Shown here piece by piece: positions 44,330-56,581 of a stretch of 64,000 bases of DNA. A program made the translations under genes and the position numbers. The notes beneath the pieces were generated by a model. It was given only the letters and a program-made list of their open reading frames with translations, searched no databases and was not told where the DNA came from. Source of the DNA: Asterias rubens (lineage: Eukaryota > Echinodermata > Asteroidea > Forcipulatida > Asteriidae); assembly GCF_902459465.1 (NCBI RefSeq), contig NC_047070.1:11266001-11330000 (forward strand), given 5' to 3'. The number at the start of each line of letters is the position of its first letter. Position 1 is the first letter of the stretch.

Positions 44330-46855
44330 GTGTATACTATATTGAATAAACATGAGTTATCCATTCAGAATAAAGTGTGCATTTAGATGTGAAAAGTGAA
44401 CAGTTTTTTTGGTGTTTTTTTTCTGTCTTTAAGGGATCGGACTTCACTGTCTGCACTATTGTGTAAAGCTGGGGAACTGCACCAATGCGCCACCGCCAAA
44501 GAGGAACGGAAACAAATAACAGATATGAAAGCTGTACATGATAAGCAAGTCAAGTAAGCGGAATATTTTACATAAAGGGGTACGAAGTTAAACAAAGTAT
44601 TTGACATGTAAAACAAAAAACCTGCACTGCATGTGAAGTCATTTGTACGCTTAATTTGTAACTTGTAATTTGTCAACCTGTTTAGTACCCTTAGTCTCTC
44701 GTCGGGTCAAAGGATCAACTAGTGTAAGAAACTGGTTATAAATCATACCGCGCATGTGCACAACTTTGACTTCAATCACCTCCCCTTGAGGACAGCGTGC
44801 ATTCGCACCAATTACTAGTTCTCTCATTCGTGTATCTTATTAATCGGTTATAATCATGTGATTCTCACAGTGTAATATTATGTGATGGAAATGTTTATTT
44901 ATTATTTGTTCTTTTATTGATAAGAGATAGTAGGAATCGATATCACCCACTTAACTTAGGTGGAAGAATTAATCTACTAGCAGCGGGTATTCAGTGCGTC
45001 AATGCTCTCGCTCTCTCTCTCTCTCTCATTGTCCCAATGAAGAAGGACCAAGCTCATTGAAGAAGGACCAAGCTCATTAAACTCGACAATTTATATAGAA
45101 TTGGTGATTCTTGGAACCTAGTGTGAGCCTCGTCAAGACTATTAAACGATTCATATAGTATCCGGAATTGGGCGAGTTTTGTTTGATTAAATAACGGTTG
45201 GGGTTTTATGTAGAATTTAACTGGATAATCTGGCGATGTCAGAATGTCACTCCTCTTTGGTTGTGTATGGGGATTATAACGTTACAGCTATCATCCACAT
45301 GAAGTGCTATGGACTCCCTGCTAGTACAAGTACAAAGAAGTTATGTTTGCACTTGCACTCGTTGTCATGGTTGTTATGGAAAGTATTACTTTTTACGTGA
45401 TAAGCTCTTACTGAGTAAATCGTGCAGTCTAGTGCATAGTGAATGGTAGTGTATACATGTACATGTACAGTAAAAGTATATTATTTACAGCACTGTGTAA
45501 TGTAATGTTCACTCTGTTTTCTAAATGTGTTTGTAGGGTGTTTGTTTCTACTTGTACACTTATGAGAATGGATAATTAAAAGAGATCTACCCATTGACAA
45601 TTGAGAATCAGGTGTCGAGGCAGCATCGTGTTGGTTGGTCTGACAATCCCTTACCCCTGAACCATTCAGAATCCCACAGGGCTTATTCCCCTGTACTGAC
45701 AGGCGTCAGCGCCCGTTTCACTACACTAGGATGCAATTGAAACATGTACCAATTGAAACATGTATATCTCCAAGTGTAGGCATAAACCTGTACATTAGTT
45801 TCATATATGACTACAATGGCCTGTGTGATAACGCCACAAGTCAACACATAAACCACATTTCCTGTTATGAGCCAAAAACAGTTAATTGGTTTTTACTTTG
45901 AAAATTTGGTTTATGGTTTGGTGGGCAAAAGGTTCCATGTATGGAGCATTTTCCAACTACAGCAAGCCTCACTGCTTCCGCTTCAAGACTGTCCTCTAGA
46001 GGAGAACAAAAAGATTGGGGGTGATGTACCAAATGTTGACCACCTGTAGGAGGTGTTTGGATTGTTACAACAACTGAATCAAAAGCTTTTGCCCTGCAAG
46101 TTTGGGTCAACTGGCTAAAACAATTAAGAAACAACAACTGAAATTAGGCCTTCAAAAGCATGCTACATGTAACTGTGTCCAGCTTGACAAAGCCACAGTC
46201 CTTTATAAAAGTTTCCACATTGGAAAACACAACACTGGTTCCCTAGGCTGCTCAGACTTCTTAAACCACATCAAGTAATGCTAACCATTGAACAGCACAA
46301 GTACAATACCAAGATTTTGCACCTGAAACCTGAGGTTGTCTGATAGAGGACTAGTGGGTGTTAAGCATTTGTCGCAAGACCAAAGATATTTTAACAATTG
46401 AAGTGTCTTGGCAGGATTAAAAAAACACTTATTCCTTTAATTAAAAAATATGTTCCCAAGGATCCACAATCATATCAGACTGCTGGAAGGCATATAATTG
46501 CCTCAGTCAAAAAAGTTTAGACTTCATTTTAATTGTATGACAAAAAGGGCATCCTAAAATCTTGATTTGGCTTTCATTTGACTTGTTGAAATGTTTCTGA
46601 TCATGATTAGGCAAAATCAGGTTGAAAGGCACATTATTCTAAGACTTTGCACTTGAAATTTGAGTTTGTGTGTATCCTAATGAAAAATTGTTTTCCTGCG
46701 AGCCATTTTTTTTTGTACAAGGAGTTCAGACCCAATTTCATCTGGCCCCAAAGTTTCCCTTAATTTTAGTGATAATTGCTTTTGCACCTGTACCTGCTTA
46801 AAATCTTAAATGATTCTGCAAATTAACAGACAATGGTGTCCTTATCTTTGGTGAC
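44330..46855. other. Non-coding DNA with a (CT)n microsatellite at 45009-45027
   Basis: A short direct repeat GAAGAAGGACCAAGCTCATT (about 45040 and 45059) lies after the microsatellite. Frames at 45865-46137 on both strands have no recognisable domain. Otherwise no gene is supported. Confidence 0.45.
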
Positions 46856-49090
46856 ACACTCATTCAGCTACATCTAGCCAAACTAGCATGTCATTTATAG
46901 ATACTTCACTAGACTAACATTCAAATGATCCAGCAAACAATTTCTATGCATGTATTTGGGCATTCTCATTCAGCTACACCTGGCCAACACTAGTATACCA
47001 CTACATTGCACGGAACACAGTGGTGTCCACAAATTGTTGATGGTACCCCCTGCCTCAATACCGGCATGTCTAAATAGCCCCGCTCAAGGCAGTCCATTAT
47101 TCCCCACAAAGACACCGTTGTAAATCCACCTGTATACACTGCTGTTTATCGTGTGTGTAATCACACCGCACGACCTACCAGATATACTGTGACAAACTCA
47201 ACGCCAGCCGTTTGACTACTGTGCACACGTTATCTGCACTCGTACCACAGTCTGCATTTGGAGGTCATAAGGCTGACCACGTTGTCAGGTCTGTAACTTC
47301 CTGGCTTAATGTGTATCATGAAAAAAGTGGGGTGGGGGGGGGGGCGCGCTCTGGGATCGGATCGGATATGCTAGTAAGCAGCTCATGAATATTGATATCT
47401 TTCATCAGACCTATCAGACAAGACAGGATGTGAAGCAAATGAATTATTCATTTTGACGGCCAGTCACGCACTTCCCTTATAACAACTTTTGTACCCTATC
47501 ACGCATGCTGTGTATGAAGATGCGATGAAAACAAGACATCCGCCACTGACCAATGGGGTCTCTGTCTTATGGTAACAAGTTGACTTTGGGAACTCTTCTT
47601 TTGTGCGAGTTATAGTAATGAGTCATTTGCTTGAACACAGACTCTACAAGTGACGGCCTCCGCATGCGAACAGGGGCGTCGTGCCGTGCGAAGTGATTAC
47701 ACACATTACGCAAGGCTAATGTCTGAGTTGATGGCTGTGGCCATGTTGTGGCTAAGAAATTTCTCAAACCAGTGTTTGTATTATGAGAGAGAGTGGCTGG
47801 TGCCAGCTTGGTGTTTATATCCCTTTGTGGGAGTTTGCCGAATTCCCATGATGGGAAGATCATTCAAAAAAAAAAACCAAACAAACAAACAACAAACACA
47901 ATGATTAAGCCACAGCCACTGATTCAGACCATCCCCTGCTATCTCAGGATGTGTTGTGTATACAGACTACACATCCTTATGACTAGAGTGGCTGTAATAA
48001 GCATGGCAGTCTTAATCAGCTACATCTAGCTGAATTAGAACTACCACTGCAGTACAGCATTATTGGTGCAGGTATAAAGGGTCTTAAATGGAATTCGGTA
48101 TCTTACTTTTGGTAAACTCAATTGCCTACATCTAGCCAAAATAGATTACCAGGGATGTGTCCCTTTTGCATTATTGAACATTCTCTTTCATTCCTGATAT
48201 TTTAAATTGCTTGCTGAGTTGGTTACCTCTTTAAAAGGAGGACGGAAGAGAAGGAGTTCAAACGAGCTTCATATCAAAGACACAGACTTTCTTGTAAAGC
48301 AGCTGTGGGTAACAAAGCGCGAAATTCCGCGAAGGGCCTAAGCCAGACACAAGTCGCGTTGCATTGTGGGAAGATTAGGAAACCATCACTGACACGAACC
48401 CTTAATATTGTGCCTTCGGAAAAGGTCAGAAATCCCATAAAAACTACCCACGTATCGAATGTAAACCCTTATTTCTCATGATATTTCCTTCCCTCCTTAG
48501 AGACAATTGCCAGTTTTTTTAACAAGGAAAAAATCAGATTGCGACGATCAAACTATAAAAGAAATTCAGTTCGTTTTATAGAATTACATGGAAATCATGG
48601 CTCACGTAAACACCCTGCACACAGCTACTGTGCATGCATATTCATGTCTGTTTTTGTGTTTGAATTGATTCTTCCAGTGTAATATCAGAACTCGCTTCTC
48701 AATGTGTGAGAGTAGTGCGCCAAGAAACCCTGTAATCAAAGACGACTTTGTGAATACCCTAGTTGGCCGTTCAAACTCCTTCTCTTCCTTCCTCCATGTT
48801 CTGTTCAAAGCCAAGGTTACATTATATAAAGGAATTAGCCTGCTTTCTCTGTGTACATGTAGCTAATATATTAAACCATTTTGACCAACCCAAAATGGCA
48901 TTCTCAGTTGGGTAGGAGCCAAATTAGAACTCCCACTATATTCTCAATGACAGGTACAGGTGCCTATAACAGTAAGTGGGATTCAGTGTCCATCAAAGAG
49001 TTATGGCACACTCAGTTGGCCACATCTAGCCAAAGTAGCATACCACTCACATACTTAGACAGGCATAATATTTGGCTCTTTGAGAGTTAA
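46856..49090. repeat. Dispersed repeat family around CTACATCTAGCC
   Basis: Related phrases occur at about 46865 (TTCAGCTACATCTAGCCAAA), 46972 (TTCAGCTACACCTGGCCAAC), 48017 (TCAGCTACATCTAGCTGAAT), 48123 (TGCCTACATCTAGCCAAAAT) and 49017 (TTGGCCACATCTAGCCAAAG), often followed by TAGCAT and spaced about 105 bp or multiples with decay. A minus-strand copy is at 2579-2705. The parts between hold no supported gene; a G run lies at 47334-47344 and an A-rich stretch at 47866. Confidence 0.65.
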
Positions 49091-49449
49091 GTGGGAAGAA
49101 TATTAAGCCTGAATAAATAGAGTGTCTGTAGATATTTCAGGACACGAATCAATACTTTTTTTTATTGATTAGTCAAATGATAACGGCAAACAGTTTCCTG
49201 CATTTAATGTAAGCAGACAAAAACAGAAAACTGATGAGCGAGCCATGAAAAACATGGCACACTAATACACTGTTACTCTATGTACACACTATACACCAAA
49301 CACTTGGGGGATTTATTGCTGCATTATTGGGGCATGGATTGGGAGGGGGGGGGGAGAGGGTGGTGGAAAGAGGATGGCAAGTAAAAACAATATGTTACTC
49401 ATGGCATTCCCATTGCTTTACTAAGTACATGCTTGACTCAAAAAGAGGA

Positions 49450-49740
49450 GAAACACAAGACCTTAGGGGCCTTGTCGAAATTCCCCAGGCGTTCTTTCTG
49501 CAGTTAGTCTGCAGGATATTGCAGACTTTTTAATCCCCTCCTAACAAAAGAGCCCCCTAGTAACGTCCTGGAGTTTTGCTGGAGAGCTTCATTACCATAT
49601 GAATCAACATGAGTCCTTTGTTATGCAACTGTGCCTCTGTGGCTGGCCGCACAGAGTCTGCAGTCGGAACGGTGTATTTTAATGAGGGGCCCTCTGACGT
49701 AAACAATGGTCTTGGTTGAACTTTCGTGTTGATAAACATA
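49450..49740 (+). repeat. Dispersed repeat, inverted relative to 53409-53602
   Basis: CTTAGGGGCCTTGTCGAAAT, TCCCCAGGCGTTC and CTGCAG reappear in reverse complement at about 53537-53590 (CTGCAGAGGAACGGCTGGGG, AATTTCGACAAGGCCCCTTA). Both regions also hold GGCCGCACA and AGTCTGCAG-type phrases. Confidence 0.6.
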
Positions 49741-51109
49741 CTTGCTATGCAGGCCTACCCTGCAACCATGTGGCCGACATGCAAAAGTGTCAGAACATTT
49801 TGTTGAGCCTTGTTAAAACCATGTGTTTATGCTGTTGCTGTTGTTTTTGTTGTTGTTTATGAACTGTCGTTGATAATGGTGTTATTATTGTGTTAGTTTT
49901 TTCGTGGGAACATGACTTTGGGCTACCTGTACTGTCAATTTTAAATTGGCTTACGGGATTAAAAAGCTGCCGACCCGAAACATTTTTGTTTCGCTTCTTT
50001 ATAAGTTAAACAATGTTGCATTTTAGATTCTGCCTTCTGATCTTGAAACAGCAAGCATTATTAATTTATTATTTTTAGTTGCTCCCATCCGCCAAAAATA
50101 CTATATTTTTGGGGTTTGTTTAATTTTTTTCGTTCTTTGTCTTTTTATTTTACTAATGATATTTGTCTGCTGAGCTTGCACATTTAACAAAATCACTATG
50201 GAAAAGGGTTAATTTCGGTTATTCGTTTCCGCATTTACGTGAATAAGTGTAACAACGGACAATGCTGCATACAAGTAATATTATGAATGTTATTTTTTGG
50301 AGGGGCAGATGTTTTTTCCTGTCGTTTTTTTTATGACACTCAGGATAGTATGGTTATTTCAATAGTGAATTTTGTTCATTTTACAGTTAAGTTGTTAAAA
50401 CAAGAAATAAATAAAAACACGGTAATGAGGAGTCTCAGTCAATGATTCTGGTCAATAATGTGGCAGAGCGGCGTACAAAGCAAAAATGTTGAAACGTTGT
50501 TATACTTTGTATCAAGTTACAACAAAGTGTAACAATTTTGTATGATAAGAACCCAAGTATTTACAATTGCGGCACATCTAAGGGAATTGTGGCGCCGCCG
50601 ACTTTGGACATGGAGTGGCTGGCTTGTGGTTGAATTCTGGGTTTACTTTTAGATGGTCTTGATAGATCGTTCGGGGGGACCGAACCCAAAACAGGCTTAA
50701 TCCCGGTAAAACTTAACCCTGCCCAAGAAAATCTTGGTGTTAAAAAAACGAATCACCAAATTCCCCGGACTTAATTCCTAATAAATTTGTGAACGCTCGC
50801 CTGGTTTGTGAGTTTTTATGACAGTGGCTGGATAGACTTTCACAACAAAAACATTAATGTCTTCATCATAGTATTTTGACTATTTATAGGTGGCGCAAAA
50901 CTCCCCACAAAAATACTCAAAAAACATCAAAACTAAATCACAGTAACATATCCTTAACTTGCTGTTCATCCAAGCCAGGGTTTACTTAATTCTGTCATTA
51001 AAAAAAGACAGAAAATGTCAAGTTGCGCCGTCGTTGACGGCATCGTTGCCGCTTCCCGCTTGCCATTATTACCCATGAGAATGCGACTGGGCTGCCCTCC
51101 CCGCCCGTT
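49741..51109. other. AT-rich intergenic DNA, no gene seen
   Basis: I found no frame or repeat worth calling. A TTGTTGTTTTTGTTGTTG run lies at about 49833. Confidence 0.5.
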
Positions 51110-51465
51110 GCATAACTCGACCGTTCGGACAACTCGACGGACGGTTTTTTAAACCGTCAGCAACAATCTTTTGGGCAGAATTAATAAATGTGTATTCAGT
51201 TATATAAAGTATCAGTAAATCGTCTAATAGGGATATCCACAGGTCAAGCCATAATTTATTAGTTTTTTTTTACCGAAACGGAGGTCGACCGTTCAACCGT
51301 CGACTTATCTCTGGCCATCCATCGCATTGTCTAAAAGTTGAGTTGTCTGAACCGTCGCGTTGTCTGTACGTTCGAGCTGTCTAAACCGACGAGTTATCTC
51401 AAAGTCGAGTCGTCTAAACTGACGAGTTGTCCGAATTGTCGAGTTGTCTTACTACCGACAACACG
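51110..51465. repeat. Degenerate short-period repeat of CGAGTTGTC
   Basis: The right part (51295-51465) repeats TCGAGTTGTCTAAACCGACG-like units about every 18-20 bp (GTTGAGTTGTCTGAACCGTC, GACGAGTTGTCCGAATTGTC and others). The left part (51110-51150) carries the reverse complement (ACTCGACCGTTCGGACAACT). The two parts are about 140 bp apart and could pair. Confidence 0.7.
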
Positions 51466-53400
51466 TGCGTTATCCTGTATGATTAACTCACGTGGTCGAC
51501 TGTTGTGGGAAACTTTTTCGATCGGCGTTTTGATTATGTCAAAAAATGGGAACTAGAAGTGGCCGATCCTTTCTTCGTTATTCTCTTTCTGTGTTATGAG
51601 AGTAGATTTAACTGTCATAAGGAATATAGATGATGTCAACTTAATCGTAAAACTTAAAGAATTTCGGCGGCGACGGCAAATGAGGAGATCAATTTGTATA
51701 CGTGCAACTCCATCATCAAAGTCAACATAAACGGCCCCGCTCCCGCTGCTCTCTCGGCACTTACGATTTTTTGATGATCTATTTTTCATCACGATCTCTG
51801 AAAAAACATCTCCGAGTTATAAAAATGTGTAGTGTGAACACATCTTGCGCTGCTCCGTGTTAGTGTGGAACTGGATTAAATTTTCAGTCTCTGGGTTAAA
51901 CAATTTTTTTTAGTGTGAAAGGAATCTCCAGGTCAGTTTTAATCCGTGTAGTTGGTGAACAGGACTGCCTGGTGTCTGAAGTTGATATTTTCTAAGTTTG
52001 TATTTATTTTAAACACATTAATTAATTAATGTAAAATCATAATTCATACTGTGTGCAACCGATCAAAATATCAAGGGTTATTTACCAAAATAATTATTTT
52101 TTTACTTAATTTAAACTGTCTAATCATGGTAATTTACCTGCTTCTTAGTAATTGTATTGTATGTTTGCATAACGCTGTTACCATTTGTGTTTTTATGTTT
52201 GTAAATATGGCTGAATTAATAACAATAACATTACAACTTATAAATTAGGACACAAGTTGTAAATGATATTTGAAGAGAAAAAAAACTAAACAAAATATAT
52301 ATATATATAAACGAAAGACAGTGCCATTAACTATTTCCACTGGGCAAAACGTGTGTATGAAAAAACAAATTCTGGTGGTTTTAATAAAGGAGAGAACAAC
52401 ATTTTTTTTGAAACCGACTTGATATTTAAAAAGAAACAACATGAACCAGTTATTGGACCTAGACGAACGACGTTGATATTTGCTTAGCTAGCTACATGTA
52501 TGCTATTTTAGAGATGAAACTATTCTCCAACTTTCGAGGTAAACGCATCATTTTATAAACTGCAGTTTATTAAAATACAAAAGAGATGCAAACACTGATT
52601 TCCGGGGTGAAAAAGTAGCACATCAGTAAATGTGTGCCGCTGCATGCCCCCACACACGTGAAAGTCATGAAGCCTTATAAAATCTGCGGGAAAGCACCTG
52701 TATAAATGCATGCGTTAAGGTTGCCTACACTGACGTCATTATAGGCAAATCTTGAGTGCGACGGTTTATGTGATAGTAGAGATGAGATTGGTACCTAAAT
52801 AATATGAACGAAAACACGTGTGAATTCGCCGCTATCATACCACGCGTGCGTGAAGTTCATGCTGCCTGCTGATGATGATAACGATCCCGTAATTTCTTGA
52901 ATGCTTTTTCGACGCTGCATGTTATGAGAGCGAGATGGTAAGCTAGCGCGTCACGACAACGTTTTGGATTGAAAAAAAAAAAAAAATAGATTACAGAAAA
53001 ACACAACAAAAGTTTTTTTTTTAAGTTTTTAAAAGCAAAGAAAAAAAATGCATGATCAAAAGTGTGTCGGAATTTGGTTATAACTTGTCGACCCGACACG
53101 CTATTTAATGCCTGGCTAGAACCCTAGGTGGAAGGGGAAACTTAATCATTGTCCTAGTAGGAGTAGTAGTACATCCATCTCTGTGTAATTGCCGGCATTT
53201 CTGAAAAGTTGATTGACATCCCTTGATCCTTTACCGTGTTTTAAAAGGAAATGTATCAACTGCACCATTGCACAAAGGTTCTAAAGGAAAGATCAACAGA
53301 TTCAGAGCAACTGAAGATTACTTTTTGTTGAATAGTTATCCGGACGGTCTGCAGACTGGTCACAGATATTCAGTGCCTCATGTTTATTCATTAGCCTATT
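51466..53400. other. Intergenic, no gene supported
   Basis: Contains A- and T-rich runs (52973-52986, 53012-53022), a (TA)n microsatellite near 52294 and short frames without recognisable features. Confidence 0.45.
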
Positions 53401-53408
53401 GACACTCC

Positions 53409-53602
53409 AACAATAGTGCCAACCCAGTGCACCTTATTAACTGTGCTGCGCTTGGCCGCACATGACCGTTCTGTCTGCAGACTGTCTGCACTCCTTGGCA
53501 ACACAGACTTGCCGGAATGGCTGCATACTTTCTGCAGAGGAACGGCTGGGGAATTTCGACAAGGCCCCTTAGTGTTCTCTTCAGACGCTCCATTCGAAAA
53601 GT
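53409..53602 (-). repeat. Dispersed repeat, inverted partner of 49450
   Basis: Shares GGCCTTGTCGAAATTCCCCA (minus strand) with the plus-strand copy at 49450. The pair spans about 4.1 kb in opposite orientation. Confidence 0.6.
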
Positions 53603-54033
53603 CAAAGAAAATCATCACCCCTGACCACAGCAGTAAATAACTCTTTGGAAGCTTGGTTCAAAACAAAGACTCTAATCCTCTTTATTATCACCAAATCACA
53701 AGAATTTAATTCAATATCACCAAATCACAAGAATTTAATAAGAACTTTATTAGTGATTCGCAAACACTTAAAAAACTCAATTTGTGAAAAATAATTTGTA
53801 GAAAATAGTAATGTAACGGCTGAAACTGCAAAGTTGTGTCCTAAGGTCGGGAAATTCTTGCAACATATCGCCTAATGACTGCGCTGACGTTGCCGTCTTC
53901 TTGCCAATGTGTTTTTTTCATGTAGTGTTGGCTGCAAATAAATATAATATATATATAAATATAATTGCGCCCGCCCGCAAAAGTAGGTTAAACTTTATTT
54001 GTATTTGTTTAGATTCCTGACCAAACGTATCCT

Positions 54034-54400
54034 TAAAGCCATTGGACACTTTCGGTAAGTCCTATAAGGCCCACACTTCAGGTATCACAACTTATACATC
54101 AAATAGCAAACCTGTGAAAATTTAGGCTCAATCGGTCATCGGAGTCGGGAGAAAATGACGGGAAAACCCACCCTTGTTTCCGCACGTTTTGCCGCGTCAT
54201 GACATGTGTTTAAAATAAATCCGTAATTCTCGATGTCGAGAATTGATAATTGTTTTAGTGTTTCTCAAAAAGTAAAACATTTCATGGAATAATATTTCAC
54301 TATTACCTTCTGTAAATTGCCTGTCAATCAACTATTGTCAAAAATTGCTTGCATTATTTTACCACCCTGTTAAAACGTGGTTGTCACAGACCATCATTTA
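54034..54400 (+). mobile_element. Truncated MITE-like repeat starting AAAGCCATTGGACACTTTCG
   Basis: The sequence begins with the terminal motif and continues through TCGGTCATCGGAGTCGGGAG, AAACCCACCCTTGTTTCCGC and a TCTCGATGTCGAGAATTGAT palindrome to a TTCATGGAATAATATTTCAC stretch. The expected inverted right end (a copy of the terminal motif) is absent. I recall this element from sea-star sequences; that is not verified here. Confidence 0.55.
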
Positions 54401-54444
54401 CCATATTTTTGAAGAATCAACTGAATCAAGTAACAAACTAAATC

Positions 54445-55548
54445 ATGTCTCCTGCAACTGTGAGGATTGAATGGCTTGTGCCCAATTGGTCTGGAGTTAC
54501 GGAAGTTGTTTCTGTAAACCGGGTGAAAACTAGAGAACCTCTGGTTGTTGGAATGAAAGTCCGGGTCTCCTACAAGTCGGGTATTTTTAATGCTCAGATC
54601 ATTGATATTGAACAGGGTAAGTGTAACATAATTTTCAATTTGGTCAATCTTGCATGTAGGCCTAAATATTGCAGATGAAAGAAACATAATATGTACCAAA
54701 CCGGTTCTTATCAGAACCCATCTTTCCTTTCGTTATCGTTCGCAATGGTAACGGCAAAAACAACGAGAACTAAATATATTTTACTGAGTAACACAACCGA
54801 CGAAACTGTAACCCGTAATAAAGCAAGGAAAAAAAAAAAAAAAAAAAGAAACCGACCCGATGGGATATGCGTTTTGCTTTTACAAACGAAGATAGCTTTA
54901 TTTACGGGGGTACGTTTTATTTACGGGGGTACGTTGTTGCTTTTAATTTGTTTTAAAATTTCCATAAATTTGTTTAGTAATCAAGGTTTCTGTTCTCTCT
55001 CTCATCAGGTCTTAAAAGGAGTGTGCCTATCGACAGTGACAGCGATGAGGATATTCCTTTGAATGTCCTCAGCAAGCGGATTGCAGCCACCAACCCAACC
55101 GAGCTCCATCTAGCACAGGAAGGCCAGGGGCCAACTGTGAGCACCCCCTAACCCATGCTGCCCCGGAACCGACCCAACTCGCACCGGAACCGACCCAACT
55201 CGCCCCGGAACCGACCCAACTCCCCCGGCCCAGGAAGGTCAAGAACCAGTCGAGCTATCCCCACCCCATACTGGCACGGAGATCGAGTTGCCCCCAGCCG
55301 AGGAAGGTTTGGACACAATCGTGTTCCCCCCAGCCAAGGAAGGTTTGGACACGCAACCGATCGAGCTCCCCCCGTATCAGGAAGGCCTGGAGCCAATCCA
55401 GCTCCCCCAAACCCATGCTGCCCCGAAAGCAACCGGGATCCACCCAGCCCAGGAAGGCCTGGATGACAGAGAGGCCCCACAATCCCAAGTGCCACCAGCA
55501 ACCCTCCAGTTAATTTTGGCTGAACTTAAAAATCCCCTTTCCTTGTAA
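54445..55548 (+). CDS. Tudor-like protein with a proline/glutamate repeat tail, two frame breaks
   Basis: Exon 1 (54445-54616, donor GTAAGT) encodes MSPATVRIEWLVPNWSGVTE, VVSVNRVKTREPLVVGMKVR and VSYKSGIFNAQIIDIEQ, which fits a Tudor-like barrel. Exon 2 starts at 55009 (acceptor TCTCATCAG, phase 1) with GLKRSVPIDSDSDEDIPLNV and LSKRIAATNPTELHLAQEGQ. The frame then stops at 55150, but other frames continue at once with repeats of APEPTQL and then PPAEEGLDTIVFPPAKEGLD-like units to a stop at 55546. Adding one C at the CCCCC run near 55144-55148 and one at the run near 55221-55225 would make the whole exon open. This could be assembly error or real decay. The linker resembles the exon at 4656-4729. 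Confidence 0.55.
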
Positions 55549-56076
55549 TTACGCAAACAATAAGGTAGCGCATTTTGTTTCATTACCACCGCTATACAAT
55601 TTATATTTTGTAAAGGATTTTTGCATGTTTAAAATTTTTTCCTATAGACATTGTAAACAGAAACAACAGTCATAGACAATACTCTCGTTTGTGTTGTGGT
55701 AGCCCTGAAATAGACTGTTTGGTTTTGGTTTTGTCTATTTTCTATTTAAACAAAACGGAAGGCAAAGGATTCCTTGGATATAAATCTTTGCACTGTTTCT
55801 TTATCACTCGCTGCTTCTGCAGACGAATCCTATGTTAAAACGATGGTCCACGCACTGTCTGAAGTTAGTTTTTATTGCAACACGAACTCATTTACCTACA
55901 AATAAAGTAGGATTTAACTTTGTAAATTTTTTAAATTGTTATTGGATTTTTTTAGTATCACAATAATAAACGTATTTTCAGTTGTAACTTTCATAAATAT
56001 TTATCCAACACAAACAATTATGTGGTCCCGCAAAGGGGATGCTGCCAGCTTACAAAAAGAATGCTATCCTATAGGG
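55549..56076. other. Spacer before the pogo-type transposon
   Basis: AT-rich with no supported gene. It includes AATAAA-type signals (about 55965) that could end the transcript of the Tudor-like gene. Confidence 0.45.
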
Positions 56077-56080
56077 TAAA

Positions 56081-56190
56081 CTGGGGTAAAAGCGCCCATG
56101 GGGTAAAAGCGCCCATGGGGTAAAAGCGGCCATGGGGTAAAAGCGCCCATGGGGTAAAAGTGCCCATGGGGTAAAAAACGCCCACTTGAC
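56081..56190 (+). repeat. Subterminal array of 18-bp units, about six copies
   Basis: Units of the form CATGGGGTAAAAGCGCCC follow each other without gaps; single substitutions give GCGGCC and GTGCCC versions, and the last has two extra A. The unit contains the terminal inverted repeat core, so it probably multiplies a transposase-binding site. Confidence 0.9.
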
Positions 56191-56522
56191 TTGTTTCTTC
56201 CGCACGTAAAAAAAGACAAATAGAATTACTAAATGAAATATATTTCTATTAAGGACAATGCATGGGAAATATAATAAAAAGAAGAATTAAACTCATTAAC
56301 ATGTTTTAAGGATGCATAGTTGCTGTAAAAATAAAAAAAAATTAAAAAGTTTTGAAAAATGCCTGTCGAAGGTTTAACCTACTAAACCTAAAAAAGAAAA
56401 AAAACAGCACATTGTGTATTTTTTTTATTATTCCGTAGTTGATATATATTCAGAAGGTTTAACTACAAAGTAATAAATGATCACAATATTCATATGAATT
56501 TTAATATTTTGCTTACTATTGT

Positions 56523-56581
56523 TTTGCAAGTGGGCGTTTTTACCCCAGGATAAATCAAGTACCTCGGGGTAAAAACGCCCA
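56523..56581. repeat. Internal hairpin of the transposon terminal motif
   Basis: GGGCGTTTTTACCCC and GGGGTAAAAACGCCC face each other across 20-25 nt. They match the outer ends of the element and may be the inner limit of an older left end. Confidence 0.8.
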
